The translations under genes were made by a program, and so were the position numbers. Shown in pieces: positions 40,838 through 49,179 of a stretch of DNA of 64,000 bases. The stretch covers positions 1 through 64,000 of the forward strand of contig NZ_JASZYR010000009.1 in the NCBI RefSeq assembly GCF_030316855.1. Direction: 5' to 3'. Below the pieces are notes generated by a model, which saw nothing but the letters and a program-made list of their open reading frames with translations, had not been told where the DNA came from and searched no databases. Origin of the DNA: Variovorax sp. J22P240. Its GTDB lineage: Bacteria; Pseudomonadota; Gammaproteobacteria; Burkholderiales; Burkholderiaceae_C. The first letter of the stretch is position 1, and each line of letters starts with the position of its first letter.

Positions 40838-41638
40838 TCAGGCACCACGGCGCGATCGACGCTCGGAGAAATAGCGTGCAGGGGGCGTCCCCATGGACTT
40901 CTTGAACATGACGATGAAGGCGGTCACGGTCTCGTAGCCCAGGCGATCGGCGGCTTGCTGCACCGACGCACCGGATGCCATCCACTGCAGGGCCAATACC
41001 AGGTGCAGCCGCTGCCGCCAACGTCCGAACGTCAGGCCGGTCTCCGATTGAAGGAACCGGTTGAATGTGCGCTCGCTCATTGCAAGGCGCGACGCCCATT
41101 GGGACGCGGTGGTGCGATCGGACGGATCCCGCATCAGGGCGTCGATGAGCCGTCGCAGGCGCGGCTCGTCGGAGACGGGCAGGTGCATCGTCTCGGTCGG
41201 CATGCGCACGAGCTGATCCAGCAGCACGGCGTGCAACCGCACGGTTTCCGGATTTCGCTGCGTCCTTGTCGGCAAGGTAGCCAGATGGATGACCAGTTCG
41301 CGCAGCAAGGGGCTGATGGCCAGTGCGCAGCAGGTCGTCGGCATCTGCACGGCGCCATCCTCGACGAAGAGAAAGCAGGCATTGCCGTTGGCGGTCATCT
41401 GATTGCTGTGCGGAACGCCCCCGGGTATCCACAGCCCGCCGTGCGTGGGCGCCATCCACAGCGCACCCTGTACCTCGCAGGTCACGGCGCCGTGCAACAC
41501 CATCACCAGCTGGCCCTGCCGGTGCCTATGCGTGGCCAACTCCTCGACGACATGTTGCGTTCGAATCTGAACTGCAGCGATGGTCGCGTCCATCGCATCG
41601 AACTCGAAAGTCCATGGGCTCCGACCTGACGACGACAT
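40838..41638 (-). CDS. AraC-family transcriptional regulator with N-terminal cupin
   Basis: The 266-residue protein has an N-terminal cupin-like sensor (THRHRQGQLVMVLHGAVTCE, WIPGGVPHSN) and two C-terminal AraC HTH motifs (TTASQWASRLAMSERTFNRF, VQQAADRLGYETVTAFIVMF then KKSMGTPPARYF). It is divergent from the CynX-like carrier gene with about 100 bases between them, a frequent pairing in which the AraC protein controls the exporter. Confidence 0.92.
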   Translation of the reverse strand: MSSSGRSPWTFEFDAMDATIAAVQIRTQHVVEELATHRHRQGQLVMVLHGAVTCEVQGALWMAPTHGGLWIPGGVPHSNQMTANGNACFLFVEDGAVQMPTTCCALAISPLLRELVIHLATLPTRTQRNPETVRLHAVLLDQLVRMPTETMHLPVSDEPRLRRLIDALMRDPSDRTTASQWASRLAMSERTFNRFLQSETGLTFGRWRQRLHLVLALQWMASGASVQQAADRLGYETVTAFIVMFKKSMGTPPARYFSERRSRRGA

Positions 41639-41739
41639 CACTCAATTTGACCGGATTTGAAGACTTTGCGTCGATGCATGCAGATTCAGACTCGTGGGCA
41701 ATCACTAGAGTGAGGTTTCGTTCCGAACAGCTTCAACGC

Positions 41740-42933
41740 ATGCCTCACTCGACTTCCCCGCTGCGCGTCCAACTTCGTCCTACGTTTCTCATCACCGGCA
41801 TCCTGCTCGTTGCCGCGAGCCTGCGTGCACCGATCACCGTGCTCGGGCCGCTGCTTGATCCTGTTCGTGACAGCTTCATGCTCAACGCCTCGCAGGCCGG
41901 ACTGCTAACGACCCTGCCGCTGCTTGCATTCGCCGTGGTCTCGCCGATGGCGGCTCCGATCGCGCGTCGGCATGGCTTGGAAAGAGCGATTTTTGGCGCA
42001 TTGGCGCTGCTGATCTGCGGCATCGTGCTGCGGTCGGCCGGGACCGTCTCGGCGCTGTTTGTCGGAACAGGCTTGATCGGTGGCGCGATTGCGATCGCCA
42101 ACGTTTTGCTGCCCAGTCTCCTGAAGCGAGACTTTCCGCGGCAGGTGGCCGCGCTGACAGCTTGCTATGCGCTGGCGATGATCGCCGCCGCGGGCGCAAT
42201 GTCCGCGCTTGCCGTGCCGCTTGAACACGTACTGCGCGCCGGCTGGCAAAGCGCGCTGGCGACGGTAGCAGGGCTGCCGCTGATCGCGGCCCTTGTTTGG
42301 CTTCCCCAGTTGCGCAGCCAGACGCGCTCGAGTCCCATTCTTTCGGCACCAACGCCGCGTGAATCGGTATGGCGTTCGAGCCTGGCCTGGCAGGTGGCTG
42401 GCTATCTGGGTTTGACCTGCTTCATTCACTTCGCTGCCATCGCGTGGCTGGCCTCGCTGCTGCACGACGCAGGCTATTCGAGCGCACGCGCCGGAACGCT
42501 CCATGGATGGATGCAACTGGCGGGCGCCGTGCCCGCACTGCTGTTGGTGCCGCTGCTTCAGCGATTGCCTGACCAGCGCTGGCTTGCCGTTGCTTCGCCG
42601 GCATTGAGCGGCTGCGCACTGGTGGGCCTGCTGGCGCTGCCCGCGTGGGCCGGGTTCTGGGTCTTCGCTTTCGGAATGGGGATGGGGGCCGCCCTGATCC
42701 TGAGTCTCGCCTTCGTCGGGCTGCGCGCAGGCACTCAGCAGGTCGCTGCATCGCTCTCCGGCATGTCGCAGTGCATCGGCTATCTGATGGCGGCTGTGGG
42801 ACCGATCTTCGTCGGCGTTCTGCACGAATTCGCGGGAAACTGGACCGCACCGCTCGTGGCCTGCGTGGTGCTCTGCATCGTGATGTGCGCACTGGGGGCG
42901 TCCGTGGGGCGAGCCGTTCGCGTCGACGGATAA
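41740..42933 (+). CDS. MFS transporter, CynX/NimT type
   Basis: The 397-residue protein has about 12 hydrophobic segments and the CynX-family start (LITGILLVAASLRAPITVLG PLL read as separate helices), SQAGLLTTLPLLAF and a charged loop RRHGLERAI. CynX/NimT relatives export or import small organic or nitro compounds. The ATG at 41740 begins the family-like sequence; the upstream open frame overlaps the divergent AraC gene. The carrier may serve the aromatic gene block that follows. Confidence 0.9.
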   Translation: MPHSTSPLRVQLRPTFLITGILLVAASLRAPITVLGPLLDPVRDSFMLNASQAGLLTTLPLLAFAVVSPMAAPIARRHGLERAIFGALALLICGIVLRSAGTVSALFVGTGLIGGAIAIANVLLPSLLKRDFPRQVAALTACYALAMIAAAGAMSALAVPLEHVLRAGWQSALATVAGLPLIAALVWLPQLRSQTRSSPILSAPTPRESVWRSSLAWQVAGYLGLTCFIHFAAIAWLASLLHDAGYSSARAGTLHGWMQLAGAVPALLLVPLLQRLPDQRWLAVASPALSGCALVGLLALPAWAGFWVFAFGMGMGAALILSLAFVGLRAGTQQVAASLSGMSQCIGYLMAAVGPIFVGVLHEFAGNWTAPLVACVVLCIVMCALGASVGRAVRVDG

Positions 42934-42948
42934 AGGGGCGCGCGCGCG

Positions 42949-43740
42949 TCAGGCCGCGAGGGGGTGTGCCTCGGGAGCGCTTCCTATGAAGCCGCGCGCC
43001 AGCCAGAGGTCCGGAAACGGAAGCTCATCGAAAGTAGGCGCCGAGGTCTCGCCACCTTTGGCCACTGGCGAACGACCGGTGAACGCTCGGCGCGTTGTCT
43101 TTCGGAGCCGGCCGGTCCAGTCCGTGAATGCGTTGGCGATCTCCGCGAGCGTGTCGCCGAGTTGCTGCAGCGGAACGTCCGGATAGGGATCCTCGTAGAT
43201 CTCGCGCCAGATTTGCTCGATCGTCTCGTTGGGCACATAGGGTGACCCCGCTGTTCGTTCGAGCAGATGCGCCGGCACGGTCAACCCGATGCGGCTCAGG
43301 TAGGCGAGCACATCGTCGTAAAGGCTGGGCTCGGCGGCGAGCGCTGGGCTCGGTCGCTCGCGACGTCGGGACCGAGAAGGTGCCGGCTGCAGCTGGTCTA
43401 CCTGCTGGAGGCCCAGCAGATCGATCAGTTGACGATGGATCGGGCCTTGAAAGGCCGTGTCCTGTCCAAGCTGGACTGAAACCCGGGACAGCAAGACGAA
43501 CAAGCGGTTCGGCGTCATCCAGGCGATCGAGCGCAAGGTGGCGTTCAGAGGCTCGAAATGGGTGACCGCGCGTCGGAGCGATCGGGAGGCTTCGGTCAGG
43601 TTGTCGGCGCGAAGCTGCTCCTGGGCGGTTCGAAGCTCCCTGACGATCAGCGCCCACCAGAGCTCGGACACTTGCGCGGCGACAATCAACCCGAATTCTC
43701 CCGGGTCACCCTGCGATTGGGGACTGCCGAGATTCACCAC
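42949..43740 (-). CDS. Tryptophan-2,3-dioxygenase-fold protein lacking the haem ligand (TDO-like 1)
   Basis: The 263-residue protein aligns by eye with the TDO family: AQVSELWWALIVRELRTAQE, WMTPNRLFVLLSR, AFQGPIHRQLIDLLG, EPSLYDDVLAYLSR and ELPFPDLWLARGFIG. The Arg that binds the substrate carboxylate in TDO is kept (R103). The His that contacts the indole in TDO is A22, the proximal haem His is L212, and the GTGGSSG loop is absent. It starts at GTG 43740, overlapping the stop of the maleylacetate reductase gene, and lacks the N-terminal 30 residues of TDO-like 2. A non-haem or partner-subunit role is possible. Function is unknown. Confidence 0.75.
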   Translation of the reverse strand: MVNLGSPQSQGDPGEFGLIVAAQVSELWWALIVRELRTAQEQLRADNLTEASRSLRRAVTHFEPLNATLRSIAWMTPNRLFVLLSRVSVQLGQDTAFQGPIHRQLIDLLGLQQVDQLQPAPSRSRRRERPSPALAAEPSLYDDVLAYLSRIGLTVPAHLLERTAGSPYVPNETIEQIWREIYEDPYPDVPLQQLGDTLAEIANAFTDWTGRLRKTTRRAFTGRSPVAKGGETSAPTFDELPFPDLWLARGFIGSAPEAHPLAA

Positions 43741-44852
43741 AGACTCTCGAGCAGCGCGTCGAGCTTGGCCGAGGCGCCGGCGCCAAGGTCGGCAACCTCG
43801 TTGGGATAGTTCTTCTTCAGGAGCGTGGCGACTTCCGGAAGCCGGGCCTTGTCGAGGTCGAACGCACTGACACGATCGGGCAGCCCCAGCGTCTTCACCA
43901 CGCCCGAGATCTTCTCTGCCAACTGCGTCGCGACATCATCCTCTCCGACCGATGCAGCGAAGACTTCCAGCTTCTCACCATAGAAGTCCGCGCAGGCCCG
44001 GATCACCGGCGCGAGGGTGATGCAGGATGTCGCGCTGTGCGGCAGGCCGTAGGTTCCGCCGAGGATGTGACCGATCCGGTGGCTCAGTCCATAGATGACC
44101 GAGGCGGGGGAGAAGTAGCACTGCCAGGCGGCCAATTGCAGTTGCAGTAGGTCATCGGTGGTCACCAGGCCTTTCTCGATGGCCTCTCGGGTCTGCGTGG
44201 CCTTCGGCCATTTCTCGAGCACTCTGAGGAATCGTGCCACGCCGCTGGCGGCCATGATCGCGTGCGGATGCTCCTTGGTGACCTTGCGCATGCCTTCGAC
44301 CGCATGATCCATCCCCTTGACGGCCGAGGACAGAAGCAGCGCACGGGGCGTATCGAGCACGAGTACGGGGTCGATCACGACGACCTTCGGCGTGGTCTCG
44401 CGCACAGCGTAGCTGCGCTTGAATTTTTGCGCGCCGTCCGTTTCGGTGATGCCGAAGTAGTGCGAGAACTCGGAGCCGGACAGCGTCGTGGGCAATGCTG
44501 CGATCGGAAGGAACCGCCCGGTCCTTTCATGGTGGAGATGGGACACGGCCTTGGCAGCGTCGAGGACGGATCCGCCGCCGAGGGCAATGATCGACTCGGC
44601 CCCGGCCCGCTCGCAGGCATCGAGCCCTTGCTGGATGGCGCTGTCGGGAGCGTGCGCAGGCAGATCCGTGAAGGTGCCGACGCCTTGCTTCAGATTAGGC
44701 TGCACGTGGGTCTGGTTCAGCTTCGCCAACGGCTCGACAGTGAACGTGATCGCGTGGCCGATCCCATAGTCCGCGAGCCGCGCCACCGTGCTTTGCAGAA
44801 TGTGTTCGCCCCAGAAGACACCGTCCTGCGGCAAGCAGTTGTACTGATTCAT
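43734..44852 (-). CDS. Maleylacetate reductase/iron-containing alcohol dehydrogenase
   Basis: The 372-residue protein is of the Fe-ADH superfamily: ESIIALGGGSVLDAAKAVSH for NAD(P), LPTTLSGSEFSHYFGITETD, and metal-ligand His residues in KGMDHAVEGM and GLSHRIGHILGG with GLPHSA. Length and motifs match maleylacetate reductases (PcpE, LinF, MacA), which reduce maleylacetate or chloromaleylacetate to 3-oxoadipate in hydroquinone and chloroaromatic pathways. The ring-cleaving dioxygenase and LysR genes upstream on the same strand support this. It is coupled to TDO-like 1. Confidence 0.88.
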   Translation of the reverse strand: MNQYNCLPQDGVFWGEHILQSTVARLADYGIGHAITFTVEPLAKLNQTHVQPNLKQGVGTFTDLPAHAPDSAIQQGLDACERAGAESIIALGGGSVLDAAKAVSHLHHERTGRFLPIAALPTTLSGSEFSHYFGITETDGAQKFKRSYAVRETTPKVVVIDPVLVLDTPRALLLSSAVKGMDHAVEGMRKVTKEHPHAIMAASGVARFLRVLEKWPKATQTREAIEKGLVTTDDLLQLQLAAWQCYFSPASVIYGLSHRIGHILGGTYGLPHSATSCITLAPVIRACADFYGEKLEVFAASVGEDDVATQLAEKISGVVKTLGLPDRVSAFDLDKARLPEVATLLKKNYPNEVADLGAGASAKLDALLESLW

Positions 44853-44968
44853 TTCGATCGACCTTTTCGATAACAGGATCGAAAAGATAGAGCCTCGAGT
44901 ACCCGCTCACAAGCCGTCGAAACTCAGACGTAGCGTCCATGCCGGTGGACGATGGAAGTCCGGCGTGT

Positions 44969-45880
44969 TCAGGGCGGATCGAATGCCGTGATGACAGGAA
45001 TCTCGACCGCGAGGAAATCCACCAGCGAACGCACAGCCGGAAGCAATCCTGTCCGGAAGGGTATCAGTGCGGACATGCGAGCGTCTGCAGCCACCCAGTC
45101 GGGCAAAAGATGCCGCAAGGTACCGCCCTGCAGTTCCGATCGACAGATGTAGCCGGGCAGTGCGGCGATGCCGAGGTTGGCGCATGCCGCTTCCTTGAGC
45201 GCGACCATGTTGTTGCTCTGGAACCTGGGGTCGATGGGCATGTCGATCTCCGCGCCATCGGGTCCCCGCAAGCGCCACTGCAGCGGTCCGTTGCGCACCA
45301 TGGAAATGGTGGCATGTTGCGCCAGGTCCTCCGGACGTTCGGGCACGCCCATCTGCTCCAGGTACTTGGGCCCGGCGAAGAGATACCACGGAACGTGGGC
45401 GATCGCCCGCTGCACCAGCGTAGAGTCCTGCAGCGGTGTCGTATGACCGCGAATCGCGAGATCGAAGCCTTCGCCTACGATGTCCACATAGCGATCGGTC
45501 GCGATCTCGGTGATACGGACCTTCGGGTGCCGATTGAGAAAAATGGGAAGAAGATCCCGAAGAGCGAACTGGGCGATCTCGACAGCCGTGGTCAGTCGAA
45601 TCACGCCGCTCGGCTCCGTCAGTCTCTGCCGGACCGCCTCTTCAGCGGCCTCCGCGCTCTGCAGCGTCGCGATGGCGTACTGATAGAACTCCTTGCCGAT
45701 GTCGGTCATTCCGAACTGGCGGGAGGTCCTGTTGAGAAGGCGAACACCCAGGGACGCTTCGAGCTCTTGAACACGGTGACTCAATGTCGACTTGGGCAGG
45801 CGAAGGCTGACGCCGGCGGCGGTGAAGCCTCCGCGGTCCACGACCTGCACGAAATAGTAGACATCCTTCAGATCCAGCAT
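44969..45880 (-). CDS. LysR-family regulator of the hydroquinone block (LinR/PcpR position)
   Basis: The 303-residue LysR protein has the HTH YYFVQVVDRGGFTAAGVSLR, LPKSTLSHRVQELEASLGV and an effector domain with QNN-type SNNMVALKEAA. It sits 116 bases upstream of the maleylacetate reductase gene, same strand, and 138 bases downstream of the WrbA-like gene. In lindane and pentachlorophenol clusters a LysR gene (linR, pcpR) controls the dioxygenase and reductase, and this protein is placed to do the same. Confidence 0.92.
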   Translation of the reverse strand: MLDLKDVYYFVQVVDRGGFTAAGVSLRLPKSTLSHRVQELEASLGVRLLNRTSRQFGMTDIGKEFYQYAIATLQSAEAAEEAVRQRLTEPSGVIRLTTAVEIAQFALRDLLPIFLNRHPKVRITEIATDRYVDIVGEGFDLAIRGHTTPLQDSTLVQRAIAHVPWYLFAGPKYLEQMGVPERPEDLAQHATISMVRNGPLQWRLRGPDGAEIDMPIDPRFQSNNMVALKEAACANLGIAALPGYICRSELQGGTLRHLLPDWVAADARMSALIPFRTGLLPAVRSLVDFLAVEIPVITAFDPP

Positions 45881-46018
45881 GTGAAGCCTGATGAAAGGTG
45901 GCGCATGGCCGCAGCATGACGCCGGATGGGCGCGGCGGTCAATGGACCGTCCCGTTCTGCGTCAAGACCTGCAAGGCCGCGTCCGGCAGCGGGCCCGGCC
46001 TGTCTGTCCTACTCTCGA

Positions 46019-46654
46019 TCAGGCGACGGTCTCCAGAGTGCGTGCGCTCGCGCGGACCAGCGCCTGGGCGACCGATGCGACGCGCCTTCCCTGGAAGCTG
46101 GCCACGGCGAGATGGTCAGCGTCGGGCATGACGGAATCTCTCTGGGAGACATGTGTCGCTCCGTAGGGAGTGCCCGCCTTGAACATCGCGGGATCGGCAT
46201 ATCCGAGCGGCACGATGATCAAGCCGAGGTGTGCCATCGGCGCGTAGATCGACAGGAGCGTCGACTCGTTGCCGCCGTGCTTAGAGGAGGTCGAGCCGAA
46301 GACCGAGCCGACCTTGCCATTGAGTTTGCCCTGGAACCAGAGGCCACCGAGGGTGTCGATGTAGGCCTTGAGCTCTGCACAGATCGATCCGAATCGCGTC
46401 GGTGTTCCGAAGACGATGGCATCCGCCCATTCGGCATCTGCTTCCGTCGGAGCCTCGTACTTCGTGTTCATCTCGGTGGCGCGCTCCGACCAGCCGGGAG
46501 ATTGCCGCATGACGTCATGGCTGACGAACTCGCGGGCTCGGCGAAGCCGGACCTCGGCGCCCTCAGCGATGGCACCTTCGGCGACCGCCTTGGCCAGAAG
46601 CTCGGTCGAACTGTTGCGCGAATAGAAAGCGATGAGAACCTTGGGTTTGGACAT
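46019..46654 (-). CDS. WrbA-like NAD(P)H:benzoquinone reductase
   Basis: The 211-residue flavodoxin-fold protein has VLIAFYSRNSSTELLAKAVA, FGTPTRFGSICAELKAYIDT, STSSKHGGNESTLLSIY and TPYGATHVSQ, matching WrbA and the p-benzoquinone reductases (PnpB) of nitrophenol pathways. It differs considerably from the WrbA at 632-1234. Its position directly after a hydroquinone dioxygenase gene suggests that it keeps the substrate reduced as hydroquinone. The ATG at 46654 is preferred over one five codons upstream. Confidence 0.9.
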   Translation of the reverse strand: MSKPKVLIAFYSRNSSTELLAKAVAEGAIAEGAEVRLRRAREFVSHDVMRQSPGWSERATEMNTKYEAPTEADAEWADAIVFGTPTRFGSICAELKAYIDTLGGLWFQGKLNGKVGSVFGSTSSKHGGNESTLLSIYAPMAHLGLIIVPLGYADPAMFKAGTPYGATHVSQRDSVMPDADHLAVASFQGRRVASVAQALVRASARTLETVA

Positions 46655-46699
46655 GGGAAGGACCTGCATTTGATGATGGGTGGAATCGCGGCGACGAAT

Positions 46700-47650
46700 T
46701 CAGACCGCGATGGGTTCCAGGCGTCCGAGAAGTTCCTGCTTGCGGTCGCGCAGCCACGGCGGGAGCTGGAACTCCGCGCCGAAGTGACCAGGCTCCTCGT
46801 CGATGGCGAATCCGATGTCGGTCGTGGCCGCCTCGAACATGACCCCGCCGGGCATCTTGAAATACATCGAACGGAAGTAGTTGCGATTGACGGATTCGGA
46901 CGTGTCGATGTGGCCCATCGACATCAGCTTCTCCTTGATGATCATTTGCTGTTCGACGTTATCCACCGCGAAGGCCACGTGATGGATCGTGCCTTCGCCG
47001 TAGATGGACGATCCTTGCAAGCGATCCGGCTCGTGAAGGAACTCGACGACGGTGCCAGGGGTGCCGTCGGCGGTTTCAAAACGGTGATAAGCGCCGGACT
47101 CGCCGGCGTAGCGGAACTCCAGCGCGTCCTGCATGAAGATGATGGATTCGGCCACCTCGCGAAGCGACAACGTGATGCTGTGAACGCCGCGGATCGCGAC
47201 CTCGTGCGGAATGTCGCTGGCCGAGCAGGGAGGGCGGGTGTCCCGGTCCGATGCGACGAGATCGAACTCGATGCCGCAGGGATGCTGGAAACGCTGTCGC
47301 CGTTCGTCGAAGCGCTCGACGACGTCCTTGTCGAAGGCGATCCCCTTGGCGCTGAAGCGTTCGCGCCAGAAGTCGAGGGAGTCCTTGGGCACAGAATAAT
47401 TGATCACCTTGATCTGGCCCGAGCCGCGCCGTCCCTTCACGCCCTTCTGCTTGAAGGGGAAGGACGTCACCAGGGTGCCGGCATCGCCCTGGGGGTTGCC
47501 GTAGTAGAGGTGGTAGACAGGCTCTTCGCCGTCGAGCAGAACGGTCTTCTTGACGAGACTTTGTCCCAGCAGCTTGACGTAGAAATCAACGTCCTCCTGT
47601 GCGCCGCTGACGCAGGCGGTCAGGTGGTGGAAGCCTTTGATGAGTGACAT
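46700..47650 (-). CDS. Ring-cleaving dioxygenase of the PcpA/LinE/MhqO glyoxalase-fold type
   Basis: The 316-residue protein has four vicinal-oxygen-chelate modules. By alignment the iron ligands are H9 (GFHHLTACV), H224 (GTIHHVAFAV) and E273 (VMFEAATTD), close to H11, H227 and E276 of PcpA. PcpA and LinE cleave 2,6-dichloro- or chlorohydroquinone next to a hydroxyl and give (chloro)maleylacetate; MhqO is the Bacillus hydroquinone-induced relative. It lies between the nitroreductase and WrbA genes with gaps of 59 and 45 bases, one apparent operon. The true substrate, halogenated or not, cannot be told from sequence. Confidence 0.9.
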   Translation of the reverse strand: MSLIKGFHHLTACVSGAQEDVDFYVKLLGQSLVKKTVLLDGEEPVYHLYYGNPQGDAGTLVTSFPFKQKGVKGRRGSGQIKVINYSVPKDSLDFWRERFSAKGIAFDKDVVERFDERRQRFQHPCGIEFDLVASDRDTRPPCSASDIPHEVAIRGVHSITLSLREVAESIIFMQDALEFRYAGESGAYHRFETADGTPGTVVEFLHEPDRLQGSSIYGEGTIHHVAFAVDNVEQQMIIKEKLMSMGHIDTSESVNRNYFRSMYFKMPGGVMFEAATTDIGFAIDEEPGHFGAEFQLPPWLRDRKQELLGRLEPIAV

Positions 47651-47709
47651 GGGAGTTTCCTTTGGATGAAGCGGGTTGTTCGATGGAGCGTCTCTTCGGA
47701 TGCTCGCGC

Positions 47710-48426
47710 CTATGCATCGATGAACGAGGTGAACTCGTCCATCTGCACCTTGTGCAAGGACATCCGGTTCTCGGGCATGCTGTTGTCTGCCCATCCGAGC
47801 GACATGCCGGCGATCACCATCTGGTCTTCGGGAATTCCGAGCTCGGTGCGCAGCACGGGATACTGCAGCGACCAGATCTGTTGAGGGCAGGTGTCGAGGC
47901 CTCTGCCCCTGGCGGCCAGCATGATGTTCTGCAAGAAGCAGCCATAGCAGATGAAGCTCGCCCATTCGAGGCGCCGATCCATCGTGAAGATGATGCCGAC
48001 AGGCGCGTCGAAAAAGAGGAATTGACGCTCGACATCACGCATGCGTCCAGCCTTGTCGCTGCGGTGGACGCCTTGCGCATCGCCAAGCTGGCCGCGAAAG
48101 GTGTTGAAGCGGGTCGAGTACGGATCGTGAAGCGGCTGTGGAAAGAAGGGGTACTCGGGCTCCAGTTTCTCCGGGCCGGCGCGAAACGCCTCCACCGCTG
48201 CCGCGGTGAGGCGCTTGCGTGCGTTTCCCGTCACGACGTAGCAGCGCCAGGGTTGCGTGTTGCTGGAGCTGGGCGCGTACTTCGCAATCGAAAGAATGTC
48301 CCGGACCACGTCGAGCGAGACGGGTCGATCGAGGAAGCCGCGCTTGGTGCGCCGCTCGCGGATCAGGTCATCAATGAACGGGCTTGCATTCAGTTCGAAA
48401 TTTTCCATCCGTAGGTTCGCTGACAT
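47710..48426 (-). CDS. Nitroreductase-family flavoprotein
   Basis: The 238-residue protein has the nitroreductase FMN motifs IRERRTKRGFLDRPVSLD, SIAKYAPSSSNTQPWRCYVV and the C-terminal ILAARGRGLDTC-like MLAARGRGLDTCPQQIWSLQ with GMSLGWAD. These dimeric FMN enzymes reduce nitroaromatics or quinones with NAD(P)H. GAGGAACC before the ATG at 48426 sets the start. It is the first gene of the minus-strand set nitroreductase, ring-cleaving dioxygenase, WrbA. The order resembles mhqN-mhqO of Bacillus. Confidence 0.93.
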   Translation of the reverse strand: MSANLRMENFELNASPFIDDLIRERRTKRGFLDRPVSLDVVRDILSIAKYAPSSSNTQPWRCYVVTGNARKRLTAAAVEAFRAGPEKLEPEYPFFPQPLHDPYSTRFNTFRGQLGDAQGVHRSDKAGRMRDVERQFLFFDAPVGIIFTMDRRLEWASFICYGCFLQNIMLAARGRGLDTCPQQIWSLQYPVLRTELGIPEDQMVIAGMSLGWADNSMPENRMSLHKVQMDEFTSFIDA

Positions 48427-48704
48427 GGTGGGTTCCTCGTGGTGTGTGACGCTTTGATGAAGGCGAGGAAATCGTAGGGACGCGGTGCCCGCCTGAGAAG
48501 GCGGCAATGCTTGTACGCAGGGTCCGGGAATGGCGAACGATCCATGCCGCTTCGGGCTCTGCAGTGCTGATGGCGGCACTAGCTCCAAAGAGAGAGGGGC
48601 ACGTGGCGCGAAACGGCGTGTCTACCTTGTCGCACGCCCGACATCATTCAGGCGAGCTCGCGAAGTGAGCTTCGTGCACCCCATCTTCAGCAAAGGAAAA
48701 AGTG

Positions 48705-49136
48705 ATGTCCCCATCTCACAACCCAGAGATCGTTGCGTTCATCGATGTGCTCGCCGAAACCGGAAGCCACTATCGGATGGATGAAATGGAGAAGCTCTAC
48801 ACCGAGGATCTCGGCTTTCTGGTGCTCACTCCGCAGGGCGAAGTCGCCCGCTTCTCGAAGCCGCAAATGATGGACGAGTTCAGAAGCCGCCGCGATGCAG
48901 GCGAGAAGCCGCTGTCCACCGAGAAGCGAATCCTGCACATCGAGGAGCAAGGCGACGAGGCAACCGCCATCCTCTTTCGACGCATGAGCGACGACGCGGA
49001 CCCGGCGCTCTATGAACTCAGGCTTCGGCGGACCAATGGCAAGTGGCGGGTGTCCGGGGAAACGGTGCTGCCCTGGCCGGACTTGGCCCACGCGAAGGGG
49101 TTTCTTCCCCCGCGCACGGAGTCGAAGACTCGATGA
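48705..49136 (+). CDS. SnoaL/NTF2-like protein
   Basis: The 143-residue protein has an NTF2-like layout: IVAFIDVLAETGSHYRMDEM, LYTEDLGFLVLTPQGE, MMDEFRSRRDAG, then strands EATAILFRR and YELRLRRTNGKWRVSGETVL. These proteins bind or isomerise small molecules, or support oxygenases. It is divergent from the nitroreductase operon and may share its control region. AAAGGA precedes the ATG. Function is unknown. Confidence 0.75.
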   Translation: MSPSHNPEIVAFIDVLAETGSHYRMDEMEKLYTEDLGFLVLTPQGEVARFSKPQMMDEFRSRRDAGEKPLSTEKRILHIEEQGDEATAILFRRMSDDADPALYELRLRRTNGKWRVSGETVLPWPDLAHAKGFLPPRTESKTR

Positions 49137-49179
49137 GCAGGGCCTTGACGTGCGAAGAGGGTGGCGACATCTCGCATTG

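Noticed and set aside
45926-47647. A 573-codon plus-strand open frame
   Set aside because: It is antisense to the WrbA-like and ring-cleaving dioxygenase genes, which have intact active sites.
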